A DNA stretch of 64,000 bases from Flavobacteriaceae bacterium (GCA_002694465.1 NZMG01000026.1:1-64000), one strand, 5' to 3'; shown: positions 8,592 through 17,934, counted from the first letter of the stretch. The notes: a model not told the origin generated them from the sequence alone. A program made the numbers and translations.

Positions 8592-10526
8592 ATGCCAGAT
8601 ATAGTACACGTAAAATACCAACAAACAGGAAAAAGTAAAAAGACTAATGAGTTAGGTATGCGAGAAATGCAGCAAAAAGCATTTGAAGCTCGTACAGCAC
8701 AATATTTATTAATTAAAGCACCACCAGCTTCTGGTAAGTCTCGTGCATTAATGTTTATTGGTTTAGATAAATTAGTAAATCAGGGCATTAAAAAAGTAAT
8801 AGTTGCAGTTCCTGAAAGATCGATTGGTAGCTCGTTTAGTATCACAGACTTAAAAAGGTTTGGCTTTTTTGCGAATTGGTCCCCAAAAAACAAATACAAC
8901 CTTTGCACTCCTGGGGGTGAGACAAGTAAAGTAAAGGCATTTTTAAATTTTCTTGAAAGTAAAGAGCAAATTTTAATTTGCACCCACGCAACCTTACGTT
9001 TTGCGTTTGAAGCAATCGATGAAAAGCAATTAAATGATTGTCTATTGGCTATTGATGAGTTTCATCACGTTTCGGTAGATGGAGATAATAAGTTGGGTCT
9101 TGTTTTAAGCGATGTAATGAAGAAATCCTCTGCCCATGTGGTGGCAATGACAGGCTCCTTTTTTAGAGGTGATAGTGTTCCTATTTTACTGCCAGAAGAT
9201 GAGGCAAAGTTTATAAAAGTTAAATATGATTATTACCAACAATTAAATGGCTATAATTACTTAAAATCCCTTGGAATCGGATATCATTTTTATCAAGGTA
9301 GATACACCTCTGCTATTAATGAAATATTAGACGAGAATAAAAAAACAATCATTCATATACCAAGTGTCAATTCAGGTGAATCTACAAAGGACAAATACGA
9401 AGAGGTAAATAGAATTATAGATAGTTTAGGTGAGTTAGATTACCAAGACCCTGTCACAGGAGTTTTATATGTAAAAAGTAAGGAAACTGGAAAAACTTTA
9501 AAAATTGCAGATTTAGTTAACGATAATCAAAAAGAACGAGACAAAATACAATACTACTTGCGTAAGGTTAAAAAGGCAGATGATATAGATATTATTATCG
9601 CATTGGGGATGGCTAAAGAAGGGTTTGATTGGCCTTATTGCGAACACGCTTTAACAGTTGGGTATAGAGGTTCGTTGACAGAGATAATTCAAATAATTGG
9701 AAGATGTACTAGGGATAGCGAAAACAAAACACATGCCCAGTTTACTAACTTAATTGCAGAACCTGATGCAGAGAATGATTTGGTTAAATTATCTGTAAAT
9801 AATATGCTGAAGGCCATAACTGCATCTTTATTAATGGAGCAGGTATTAGCGCCTAACTTTAAGTTTAAACCAAAATTTCCAGAAGAAGATGAAGATTCTG
9901 AAGAAGAAGAAGGTGTTATTAAAATTAGAGGATTTAAATTACCTACTTCTCAAAGAGCCAAAGATATTATAGAATCGGACCTCAATGATCTAAAAGCAAA
10001 GATTATGCAGGACGACCAAATGTTGAAGGCAATGCCTGGTAATGTCGATCCAGAAGTAATTTCCAAGGTGCTAATTCCTAAAATAATTAAAGAAACTTAT
10101 CCTGAATTATCTGATGATGATATTGAAGCAGTCCGTCAACATGTTGTAGCCGATTCGGTTTTAAAAGCAAGCAATATTGATGAAGTTGGTGATAAGCGTT
10201 TTATAAGAATGGCAGGTAGATTTGTTAATATTGATGATATTAATATAGATTTAATAGATACCATTAATCCTTTCCAAAAAGCATTTGAAATTTTATCTAA
10301 ATCGGTAACAGCATCTGTATTTAAAGCTATTCAAGAAACTATAGATGCGACCAGAATACAAATGACAGAAGAAGAAGCTATTATTTTATGGCCTAAAATA
10401 AAAAGTTGGATTACAAAAACAGGTGAACAACCAAGTATACAATCTTTTGACCCTCAAGAAAGACGATTGGCAGAAGCTATTATATTTTTAAAAGAACAAA
10501 AGCGTAAAGTAGCAGCTAATGAGTAA
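8592..10526 (+). CDS. SF2 DEAD/DEAH-type helicase of a methylase-linked system
   Basis: The 644-residue protein has the superfamily 2 motifs. Walker A is APPASGKS at 43-50, motif II is DEFHH at 155-159 (a DEAD-box variant), motif III is TGS near 187-189, and motif VI is QIIGRCTR at 367-374. An acidic stretch (EEDEDSEEEE) follows the second RecA lobe, and the last 200 residues are helical with no recognised domain. It lies between the MmeI-like methylase and the GIY-YIG protein, overlapping the latter by eight bases. It probably translocates DNA for a three-gene restriction or defence complex. Confidence 0.75.
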   Translation: MPDIVHVKYQQTGKSKKTNELGMREMQQKAFEARTAQYLLIKAPPASGKSRALMFIGLDKLVNQGIKKVIVAVPERSIGSSFSITDLKRFGFFANWSPKNKYNLCTPGGETSKVKAFLNFLESKEQILICTHATLRFAFEAIDEKQLNDCLLAIDEFHHVSVDGDNKLGLVLSDVMKKSSAHVVAMTGSFFRGDSVPILLPEDEAKFIKVKYDYYQQLNGYNYLKSLGIGYHFYQGRYTSAINEILDENKKTIIHIPSVNSGESTKDKYEEVNRIIDSLGELDYQDPVTGVLYVKSKETGKTLKIADLVNDNQKERDKIQYYLRKVKKADDIDIIIALGMAKEGFDWPYCEHALTVGYRGSLTEIIQIIGRCTRDSENKTHAQFTNLIAEPDAENDLVKLSVNNMLKAITASLLMEQVLAPNFKFKPKFPEEDEDSEEEEGVIKIRGFKLPTSQRAKDIIESDLNDLKAKIMQDDQMLKAMPGNVDPEVISKVLIPKIIKETYPELSDDDIEAVRQHVVADSVLKASNIDEVGDKRFIRMAGRFVNIDDINIDLIDTINPFQKAFEILSKSVTASVFKAIQETIDATRIQMTEEEAIILWPKIKSWITKTGEQPSIQSFDPQERRLAEAIIFLKEQKRKVAANE

Positions 10527-11721
10527 GAAGAAGACATTAGAAGATATTTTTAATGATGATGAGTTTGGGATTTTAGATTCTAAACCCAAAACCTCTAATT
10601 TAAAAAGTGAAGATGAACGCTTAATCGAATCTTTTCAAGAAATCAACTCCTTTTATGAAAAAAACAAAAGAGAACCCGAGGCATCTAATGTGACCGAGTT
10701 TAAACTCCTATCAAGATTAAAAGCATTGCGCCAAGATGCTAAGAAAGTTAAAATTCTAAAACCCTATGATTCAAATTATCTTTTAAATACAAAAGAGGAA
10801 ATAAAATCTGTAGAAGATATTTTAGATGATGATGATTTAGGTATTCTGGATACAGAAGAAACCTTATCCATTTTTAAGTTAAAGAATGTTCCTAGTTCGA
10901 CTGAAAGAGCAGAATCCGATTTTGTTGCACAAAGAAAACCAATGAAAAATAAGGATTTTCAACCTTATGAAGCAATGTTTAAAGAAATACATCGCAAGTT
11001 AAGAGAGCGTAAAATTTCATTGAAAAGATTCAGGAACCCAGAGAAAAATTTAAAGAAAGGCAATTACTACGTTTTGGATGGTGTGCTTTTATATTTAGAA
11101 GAAGTAGATTTAAGTAGAACTTTGGAAGACGAGCCTGTAAGTGATAAGAATAGAAAAGATGGTCGCACAAGAATAATATTTGAAAATGGCACAATGAGTA
11201 GTATGCTTTATCGCTCTTTAGGCAAACAATTACTTAATAATGGGCATTTAATAACTAAAACAGAGGTTGAAACAGCAAAAGAATTATTTGATAGTGTAAA
11301 TTCTTTAGATGAAGAAGATTTAGAAACAGGATGGATTTATATTCTAAAATCTAAATCATTAAATAATGAGATAGCATCTTTAAAAGATCTATATAAAATA
11401 GGCTACTCAACAATTCCTGTTACAGAGCGGATTAAAAATGCCTCTAAAGAACCTACTTATTTAATGGCCGATGTCGATGTTGTAGCATCATATAAAACTT
11501 ATAATTTAAATGCTCAAAAGTTTGAACACTTAATCCATCGTTTCTTTGCAGAAGTCTGTTTAAACATTGACATTAATGATGACAAAGGAAGAAGAATAAC
11601 ACCTAGAGAATGGTTTGTTGTGCCACTCCCAATAATCGATAAAGTTATTCAGTTAATTTTATCTGGCGAGATTGTGAAATATAAATATGATAAAATAAAT
11701 AAGTTATTGGTTAATTCATAA
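10519..11721 (+). CDS. GIY-YIG (T5orf172/MUG113-like) nuclease
   Basis: The C-terminal part (about 270-385) has the GIY-YIG pattern of the T5orf172/MUG113 branch: GWIYILK at 271-277, YKIGYS at 292-297, R304 as a candidate catalytic arginine, E336 in the FEHLIH helix and REWF at 363-366. The N-terminal 260 residues are charged and helical and hold a near-repeat of 15 residues: TLEDIFNDDEFGILD at 6-20 and SVEDILDDDDLGILD at 97-111. The gene overlaps the helicase gene and probably supplies the cutting activity for the methylase-helicase unit. Confidence 0.7.
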   Translation: MSKKKTLEDIFNDDEFGILDSKPKTSNLKSEDERLIESFQEINSFYEKNKREPEASNVTEFKLLSRLKALRQDAKKVKILKPYDSNYLLNTKEEIKSVEDILDDDDLGILDTEETLSIFKLKNVPSSTERAESDFVAQRKPMKNKDFQPYEAMFKEIHRKLRERKISLKRFRNPEKNLKKGNYYVLDGVLLYLEEVDLSRTLEDEPVSDKNRKDGRTRIIFENGTMSSMLYRSLGKQLLNNGHLITKTEVETAKELFDSVNSLDEEDLETGWIYILKSKSLNNEIASLKDLYKIGYSTIPVTERIKNASKEPTYLMADVDVVASYKTYNLNAQKFEHLIHRFFAEVCLNIDINDDKGRRITPREWFVVPLPIIDKVIQLILSGEIVKYKYDKINKLLVNS

Positions 11722-11742
11722 GACTTATAGCCCTTCACAGGT

Positions 11743-13815
11743 TTGTTTAACCAAAAATATCAAGAAAAAAGCTGTGAATTGAATAGAGAACAAGCAGAAA
11801 TAGAACTAAAACGAATTTTCGGTTTTGATAAATTCTATGATGAACAATGGGAAACCATTAATATGTTGTTTCAAGGAAAAAGAATGTTACTTATTGAAAA
11901 AACAGGATATGGAAAATCTCTTTGCTTTCAATTTCCAGCAACCCAATTTAAAGGTGTTACAATAATTTTCTCTCCATTAATTGCTTTAATGAGAGACCAA
12001 GTGAAAGGTTTAAATGAAAAAGGAATAAAAGCAAAATTTATTAATTCTGAACAATCCCTTGAAGAAAATACTCAAACCATACAGGAAGCAATAAATGGTA
12101 AAGTAAAAATACTATACATAGCTCCTGAGAGACAAGAAAATCAAGAATGGCTTGATGCGACTAGAAAAATGAATATTTCAATGGTTGTAATTGATGAAGC
12201 ACATACTATTTCCATTTGGGGTCACGATTTCAGACCAGCATTTAGAAGAATAATAAATCTAGTGAAATTACTTCCTCAAAGTATACCAATACTTGCCACA
12301 ACTGCAACTGCAACAAAAAGAGTTCAACTTGATATTGAAAATCAAATTTCTGGAAATATAAGGACCTTGAGAGGTGAATTAATTAGAGAAAATTTTGAAC
12401 TTTACGTAATTAAAGTTAATTCAGAAGACGAAAAACTTCTTTGGTTAGCCGAAAATATTACTCAACTTGATGGAACTGGTGTTATATATACCGGAACAAG
12501 AGTTAATACAGAAATTTATTCTAGATGGTTTGAGTTTCTTGGAATTGATACTTCCGAATACAATGCTGGACTTGACTCTGTTTCAAGGATTGAAATTGAA
12601 CAGGGTTTATTAGATAATAAATGGAAAGCTGTAATTTCAACAAATGCATTAGGAATGGGAATTGATAAATCAGATATAAGATTTATTATCCATACTCAAA
12701 TACCAGCTTCACCAATTCACTATTATCAGGAAATTGGTCGTGGTGGAAGAGACGGCAAACCAACAAAATTGATTCTTTTCTATAATAAAAAAAAAGACAA
12801 AAAAGGGATTGAAGAAGATTATAAACTTCCCAAATCTTTTATCGATGGCGGGAGACCAAGTATTAAAAACTATCAAAAGGTAATTAACGCTATTAAACTA
12901 GAGCAATTAGGTGAACGTCAAATAATGAAAACTACCAATTTGAAACAAACCCAAGTCAGGGTTATTAAAGCAGATTTAATAGAACAAGGGATAATTAAAG
13001 AAGTACTATATGGAAAATCCAAAAAATATGAATATCAATTTAATGCGCCAGAATTAAACACAAGGTCATTTGATGAGTTACGAGAATTAAAACTGCGAGA
13101 ACTAGATGCAATGTTAGAATATGTAAATCTTACATATTCTAGAATGAAATTTTTATGCGATTATTTAGGTGATACTTCCCGTAATAGATATCAAAATTGT
13201 GACAATACAAACCTTGCGAAGTATCAAATTAATCCCAAGGAATTTACAAAACAAAAACTTGTTGAATTTCGTGAAACATATTTTCCAGAACTAAAAGTAG
13301 AAACTCGAAATTCTAATATTGTTAATGGTATAGCTTCAAGCTACTATGGTGTTTCAAGTGTGGGGGCAGCTTTACACAGATGCAAATATGAAAACGGCGG
13401 TGATTTCCCAGACTTTTTACTAAAGTTAACCCTAAAAGCATTTCGTAGAAGGTATGGTCAAGAACCATTTGATTATATTGTTTATGTACCGCCAACAGAA
13501 TCGGGTGATTTAGTAAAAAACTTTGCTGAAAAATTATCAAGTATTTTAAAAATACCTATTTCACATAAACTGATAAAAACATTTGAAACAAAACCTCAAA
13601 AAGTATTTAAGAACGGTTATCTCAAAAGGGATAACGTTTTAAATAAATTTAGTTATTCTGAACCTTATGAATTAGAAGGAAAGACAGTCATTCTTTTTGA
13701 TGACATTTTTGATAGCGGAGCAACTATTAAAGAAATTGGAAATGTACTAACTAGATTGGGCGTTAAAAAAATAGCTCCATTAGTTATTGCAAGAACAGTT
13801 GGTGGTGATATATAA
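11743..13815 (+). CDS. RecQ-family helicase fused to a C-terminal phosphoribosyltransferase domain
   Basis: The N-terminal 350 residues are a RecQ-type helicase: motif I EKTGYGKS at 52-59, DEAH at 151-154, TTATATK, and motif VI QEIGRGGRDG. The RecQ zinc site appears eroded; only C472 and C486 of four cysteines remain. The last 110 residues form a type I phosphoribosyltransferase-like domain, with YIVYVPPTESG near 584-594 and the PRPP loop VILFDDIFDSGAT at 649-661. A DprA-like gene follows by ten bases. A phosphoribosyltransferase next to DprA is the signature of ShosTA. No ATG lies near the start, so TTG at 11743 is used; TTG at 11779 is possible. Confidence 0.8.
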   Translation: MFNQKYQEKSCELNREQAEIELKRIFGFDKFYDEQWETINMLFQGKRMLLIEKTGYGKSLCFQFPATQFKGVTIIFSPLIALMRDQVKGLNEKGIKAKFINSEQSLEENTQTIQEAINGKVKILYIAPERQENQEWLDATRKMNISMVVIDEAHTISIWGHDFRPAFRRIINLVKLLPQSIPILATTATATKRVQLDIENQISGNIRTLRGELIRENFELYVIKVNSEDEKLLWLAENITQLDGTGVIYTGTRVNTEIYSRWFEFLGIDTSEYNAGLDSVSRIEIEQGLLDNKWKAVISTNALGMGIDKSDIRFIIHTQIPASPIHYYQEIGRGGRDGKPTKLILFYNKKKDKKGIEEDYKLPKSFIDGGRPSIKNYQKVINAIKLEQLGERQIMKTTNLKQTQVRVIKADLIEQGIIKEVLYGKSKKYEYQFNAPELNTRSFDELRELKLRELDAMLEYVNLTYSRMKFLCDYLGDTSRNRYQNCDNTNLAKYQINPKEFTKQKLVEFRETYFPELKVETRNSNIVNGIASSYYGVSSVGAALHRCKYENGGDFPDFLLKLTLKAFRRRYGQEPFDYIVYVPPTESGDLVKNFAEKLSSILKIPISHKLIKTFETKPQKVFKNGYLKRDNVLNKFSYSEPYELEGKTVILFDDIFDSGATIKEIGNVLTRLGVKKIAPLVIARTVGGDI

Positions 13816-13825
13816 ATTTAATAAA

Positions 13826-14956
13826 ATGAATAAAGAATTATCATATTGGCTAGCCTTGGCACATACTCCCAAAGTTAAAACCAAGAAAAAAAACGAAATT
13901 ATTGTAAGGCTATTTGAACAAGGAAACACTATAATAGATTTTTTCCATAGTGATTTCTCAAGTTGGAATGTTAAATATGGCCTCACTCCAAATGAAGTGG
14001 AACTTTTTAAAAGTGCTTACCAGGAATTGCCTAATTACGCTTTTTTAGTGGAAGATTTATTAGAGCAAGGGTATAATATTTTGCCAATTACTTCACAAGA
14101 CTACTCTCCTATACTTAAAAAAAACCTAGGACGTTCTTATGCTCCACCTCTATTATATACAAAAGGAAATTTACAAATCCTTAAAGAAAAATCTGTTGCA
14201 ATAGTCGGATCAAGAAAAGCTAATAATATTTCACTAGAGTTCACAGATAACATTGCGCAAAACGCTTCAAAAGATTATAAAGTAATTGTAAGTGGATTTG
14301 CTAAAGGAGTAGATAAGCAGGCATTAGATTCAGCTATAAAGTACAAAGGACAAAGTATTATTGTATTACCTCAAGGAATTACGACTTTCAAAACAGGATA
14401 TAAAAAATACTATAAAGAAATAATAGAGGGCGATGTTTTAGTTTTAAGCACATTTTATCCAAAAGCACCTTGGAGTGTTCAATTTGCAATGGCTAGAAAT
14501 CCTATTATTTATGGATTGGCTTCAGAAATCTACGTTGCAGAATCAAGTGAGAAAGGTGGTACTTGGTCTGGAGTAATTGATGGTATTAGAAAAGGAAGAG
14601 ATATTTACGTAAGGAAACCGACCAATAGAGAAAAAAATGCAAATGGCATATTAATCTCAAAGGGGGCTAAAGCAGTGGATCAAAAAGGCTTTCCTACTAT
14701 TTATGAAATTTCATCTGGGAATAGTTCAATACTTTCAGAATCTGAATTAAGTGGAGTTGAATATAACATAATTGAACTTTTAAAGCAAGGAACATTTGAT
14801 TCGAAGTTTATTGTAGAAAAACTAAATATTAATTGGTCAGCTAGAAAAGTTACATCGTTTTTGAAGAAAAATTCAGAAATTGAGATAATAAAAGGAAAAC
14901 CTATGAAATTCACTCACAAAAGTCGAATTTCTGATGGACAAACAACACTATTTTAA
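13826..14956 (+). CDS. DprA/Smf-like protein, ShosA-like partner
   Basis: With ATG at 13826 the product has 376 residues. It shows a DprA-type Rossmann core: SVAIVGSRKA at 123-132, SGFAKGVD at 156-163 and IIVLPQGI at 178-185. A C-terminal winged-helix-like segment follows at about 315-365. DprA loads RecA on single-stranded DNA in transformation. In ShosTA a DprA-like protein neutralises a phosphoribosyltransferase toxin. Because it directly follows a helicase-phosphoribosyltransferase fusion rather than housekeeping genes, the ShosA-like role is preferred. It ends the nine-gene run. Biochemical role is inferred from context. Confidence 0.75.
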   Translation: MNKELSYWLALAHTPKVKTKKKNEIIVRLFEQGNTIIDFFHSDFSSWNVKYGLTPNEVELFKSAYQELPNYAFLVEDLLEQGYNILPITSQDYSPILKKNLGRSYAPPLLYTKGNLQILKEKSVAIVGSRKANNISLEFTDNIAQNASKDYKVIVSGFAKGVDKQALDSAIKYKGQSIIVLPQGITTFKTGYKKYYKEIIEGDVLVLSTFYPKAPWSVQFAMARNPIIYGLASEIYVAESSEKGGTWSGVIDGIRKGRDIYVRKPTNREKNANGILISKGAKAVDQKGFPTIYEISSGNSSILSESELSGVEYNIIELLKQGTFDSKFIVEKLNINWSARKVTSFLKKNSEIEIIKGKPMKFTHKSRISDGQTTLF

Positions 14957-15058
14957 AATAATTTACTTTAAGCTGATGAGTTGAATAGTTATTTGCTATT
15001 TACTAACTGAAAGTAATATAAATTTATATTCACAACAATTTAATACTATCTATATAAA

Positions 15059-16495
15059 ATGATAAAATGGTTAAGGAAAAAACTCGGAATTGATACTATC
15101 GGCAAGAATATTCTCGAAAATATTTCTACGACCAAAAACCAACTTATTGAGATTAATAAATCCATTGAAAATCTGAAACCAAAAAAGGAAACTGAAATTA
15201 TTGAAGTAGCAGATAGTTTCAATTTGAAAAATGATATTACAAATTTAAGTTTCAAATTAAACAACAATATCAGTTTAGATAATAGTTGGTCATTAATTAC
15301 AACTCAAAATAAAAAATCGAATTTTCTTTCTCAAATTGCAGGAACGACTTCTGTTGGAAGTTCTGTTGCTTATTCGGCAAATGGACTATATTCTGCAACT
15401 GCAAATACCAGCAGTTTAATGACTTACGGAAATGGTTCTTTAAGTTCAATAACTATGAATGGTTCACAGTTCGGTAGTCACGCAGGTTTCGTTAGTACAA
15501 ATCCTGCTGTTTTTACACCCATTTTAGCTTTTCAATTTACTTCAATGCTAACGGGTCAATATTACTTTAAAGGTTTAACAAAACAATTGACATCAGTCCA
15601 AAAAGGTATAAACGAACTTATTAGTTTACATCATAATGAACGATTGGCAAAATTGAGATATATTAACACAAAAACAAACGAATTAAATAATCGGAACTTT
15701 TTCACAACTGAAGATTATATAATTGTTGATAGGCTAAAATATGACTTGTCAATTATTCGATTTGAATACCTGCTTTCTGCTCAACAAGAAATTATTAATA
15801 CTTTCGAAAAAGGAATTATTAAAGTAAACAAAGAAGAAATAGTTGACATTATATCAGAAGATAGTAATCAAGTTGAAAAGACTATTATTTCAATAAAAAG
15901 TAACGCAAAAAAAATATCCTCATTTTTCTCTTCAACTTATAAAAAAATAGGAATAGATTCTAGTTTAGATTATCTAAAATCAAAAACTGAAAACTCAAAT
16001 AAAAAAGTAAAAAAACTTGCTGACAAAGTAAATGACAGTAAATTCTTTTTTTATTCAGAGATTGCTCTCAAATCAGAACAATTATATCAATTATTTAAAC
16101 TTCTTGAGTTAAAAATAAACTTGTCTGACAAAAATCCAAGTCCTAACAGAATTGGAAAAATAGAAGAACTATATAAATCAATTATAGATTTTAATTACGA
16201 GGATAGTATTTATGATGAGATGGAAAAACTGAAAACAAACTTAAAAGATAATTTGCTATCTAATATCGAAATTCATAGAACTAACAGCCAAATAACTAAA
16301 AGCAAAATTGATTCAAAAGCATCTAAAATATTTGAAAACTTCACAACAATAGAAAATAATCTGGAAAATAAGAATTTATTATTTAAGGATATCGAACAGA
16401 TAAAACTTGAATTTGAAACGCCTCATCAAATACTAATAGATAATAGAACAAAATCAACAAGAATTTACAGAAAAACTATTGTCAATAACGTATAA
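15059..16495 (+). CDS. Unknown protein with glycine/serine-rich segment and coiled coils
   Basis: I do not recognise this 478-residue protein. Residues 1-45 are charged and helical. About 95-150 is rich in glycine, serine, alanine and threonine. A hydrophobic stretch, AVFTPILAFQFTSMLTG, at about 159-175 could touch a membrane, and the next 300 residues are lysine- and glutamate-rich with coiled-coil character. There is no signal peptide. It stands alone 102 bases after the DprA-like gene and before a putative nuclease gene, within the defence-like region. A membrane-active effector is one possibility, but the sequence does not prove it. Confidence 0.5.
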   Translation: MIKWLRKKLGIDTIGKNILENISTTKNQLIEINKSIENLKPKKETEIIEVADSFNLKNDITNLSFKLNNNISLDNSWSLITTQNKKSNFLSQIAGTTSVGSSVAYSANGLYSATANTSSLMTYGNGSLSSITMNGSQFGSHAGFVSTNPAVFTPILAFQFTSMLTGQYYFKGLTKQLTSVQKGINELISLHHNERLAKLRYINTKTNELNNRNFFTTEDYIIVDRLKYDLSIIRFEYLLSAQQEIINTFEKGIIKVNKEEIVDIISEDSNQVEKTIISIKSNAKKISSFFSSTYKKIGIDSSLDYLKSKTENSNKKVKKLADKVNDSKFFFYSEIALKSEQLYQLFKLLELKINLSDKNPSPNRIGKIEELYKSIIDFNYEDSIYDEMEKLKTNLKDNLLSNIEIHRTNSQITKSKIDSKASKIFENFTTIENNLENKNLLFKDIEQIKLEFETPHQILIDNRTKSTRIYRKTIVNNV

Positions 16496-16562
16496 AATTA
16501 ATTTCTAGTTCTCGTTTACCTTTAAAACCATCTTAGATTTTAATTTTTGTGTAAATTAAGAA

Positions 16563-17174
16563 ATGAACAAACTAAAAAAAATAATAGCTTGTCCTAAAAC
16601 TGGAAAGGAAAACCTAACAAACAATGGACAGAAAATAAATTTTAACTTGTTGGATTTTTGGCGTTGGAGTGTGTCTGATATATTAAGTAATGCTACTCGC
16701 GGAAGATTTTCAGAATTTATTGTTGGTTCCGCAGTTGGATTAAACCTTGAAAATTTGAGAGATGAATGGGATGCTTATGACTTAATAACGGAGGATGGGA
16801 TAAAAATAGAAGTCAAATCTGCTGCATATATACAAAGTTGGAACCAAAGAAATTTTTCAAATATTTCGTTTTCAATTAAACCTGCTAGATTTTGGGACTC
16901 AGAATCAAATATGTTGGAACTAGACCCAAAAAGACATGCTGATATTTATGTTTTTTGTCATTTAAAACACAAAGATCAAAATACTATTGATCCATTAAAA
17001 TTGGAACAATGGGATTTTTATATTCTTCCAACTTATTGCATTGATAATTATGAAAGAAGTCAAAGTTCAATCACAATTAATTCACTTAAAAAATTAACTA
17101 CACCCAAAAAATATAGTGAATTAAAAAATAGTATAATAATTGCTCATAGCGAACAAAAAAACTATAAAAATTGA
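16563..17174 (+). CDS. Putative PD-(D/E)XK-like nuclease, single gene
   Basis: This 203-residue protein shows a PD-(D/E)XK-like arrangement: E51 in the helix RGRFSEFIVGSAVG, D73 in WDAYDLI, and E83 and K85 in IKIEVKSA. It belongs to a family I have seen widely in bacteria without a named role; the NLLDFWRWSVSDILSNATRG stretch is its most conserved part. No methylase is next to it, so it may be an orphan restriction-type nuclease. It sits 67 bases after the preceding unknown gene and converges with the next gene, which is on the opposite strand. Confidence 0.5.
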   Translation: MNKLKKIIACPKTGKENLTNNGQKINFNLLDFWRWSVSDILSNATRGRFSEFIVGSAVGLNLENLRDEWDAYDLITEDGIKIEVKSAAYIQSWNQRNFSNISFSIKPARFWDSESNMLELDPKRHADIYVFCHLKHKDQNTIDPLKLEQWDFYILPTYCIDNYERSQSSITINSLKKLTTPKKYSELKNSIIIAHSEQKNYKN

Positions 17175-17212
17175 ATTTTAAATAATATTAGGGTTTATAT
17201 CACATAAAACAA

Positions 17213-17821
17213 CTAAAGTTTAAATCGGCGTTTAAGTCCAAGCCTTTCCTTTATTTCATGATCTTCAAGTTGAAGTTCCTCTATCACCCCAATTTCTCCA
17301 ATTTCAACAGCTTTATGTTTTCTAAAACGCCAAAACAAATTAAAAAATCCATTTTTTAGACTTATTTCAATGTAGTGCTTGTTCGATTCAAAATGATGTT
17401 TTATATTCTCTACATAAAAGTGGTCAACCCCCATTTTGGGCTTTATAAAAGGGAAACTTACATGCTCCCCAACCCTTGGTACAATCTTTAAATTCTTGAT
17501 TATAAAAGCTGAAAAAGCTCCTCGACATCTGGCATAAAATATGACTTCTGTTATATTGAAATTAAATTGAAAATCAGAATCCGATTCTAATAAATTATAG
17601 TAGATTTCTTTTAATTGTCTACTAAGAGCTTGAGGTTTTAGTCCTGTTTCAATTTCAATAGATTTTAAGGTCAACCGTCTAGAGTTATTGAACTCTGGAG
17701 TATTGACTATAAAATTAACTAGTGATTTATATTTACTATTTCCGCTAAATTCTCTTTCTAAATTTGATTTTATTGAAAACAGAGCAAGTAATATTTGTTT
17801 TGGAGAGATTGAATCTTTCAT
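17213..17821 (-). CDS. Unknown protein, 202 residues
   Basis: I do not recognise this gene. The N-terminal half is helical and includes RLTLKSIEIETGLKPQALSR at about 54-73, which reads like a winged-helix or helix-turn-helix DNA-binding segment. The C-terminal half is predicted beta-rich and ends in a basic tail (LGLKRRFKL). It is the only leftward protein-coding gene in the first 21 kb and converges on the putative nuclease gene to its left. A transcription regulator is possible, but no known domain can be named. Confidence 0.45.
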   Translation of the reverse strand: MKDSISPKQILLALFSIKSNLEREFSGNSKYKSLVNFIVNTPEFNNSRRLTLKSIEIETGLKPQALSRQLKEIYYNLLESDSDFQFNFNITEVIFYARCRGAFSAFIIKNLKIVPRVGEHVSFPFIKPKMGVDHFYVENIKHHFESNKHYIEISLKNGFFNLFWRFRKHKAVEIGEIGVIEELQLEDHEIKERLGLKRRFKL

Positions 17822-17934
17822 TTCATTAAAAATTAAAATTCGAAGTCAAAAGTTAAGATAAATGTTTTGTTTGGTTAAGGGTTTTGAAATATTCTAAGAA
17901 GTTGTTTGAGAAAGGTTTGTATTGTTATTTTTAA

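Noticed and set aside
13322..13540. Minus-strand ORF inside the RecQ-like gene
   Set aside because: It lies wholly within an intact coding region and shows no protein family features.
13826..14956. Housekeeping DprA for natural transformation
   Set aside because: It directly follows a helicase-phosphoribosyltransferase fusion within a restriction cluster; the ShosA-like reading fits better, although a competence role is not excluded.
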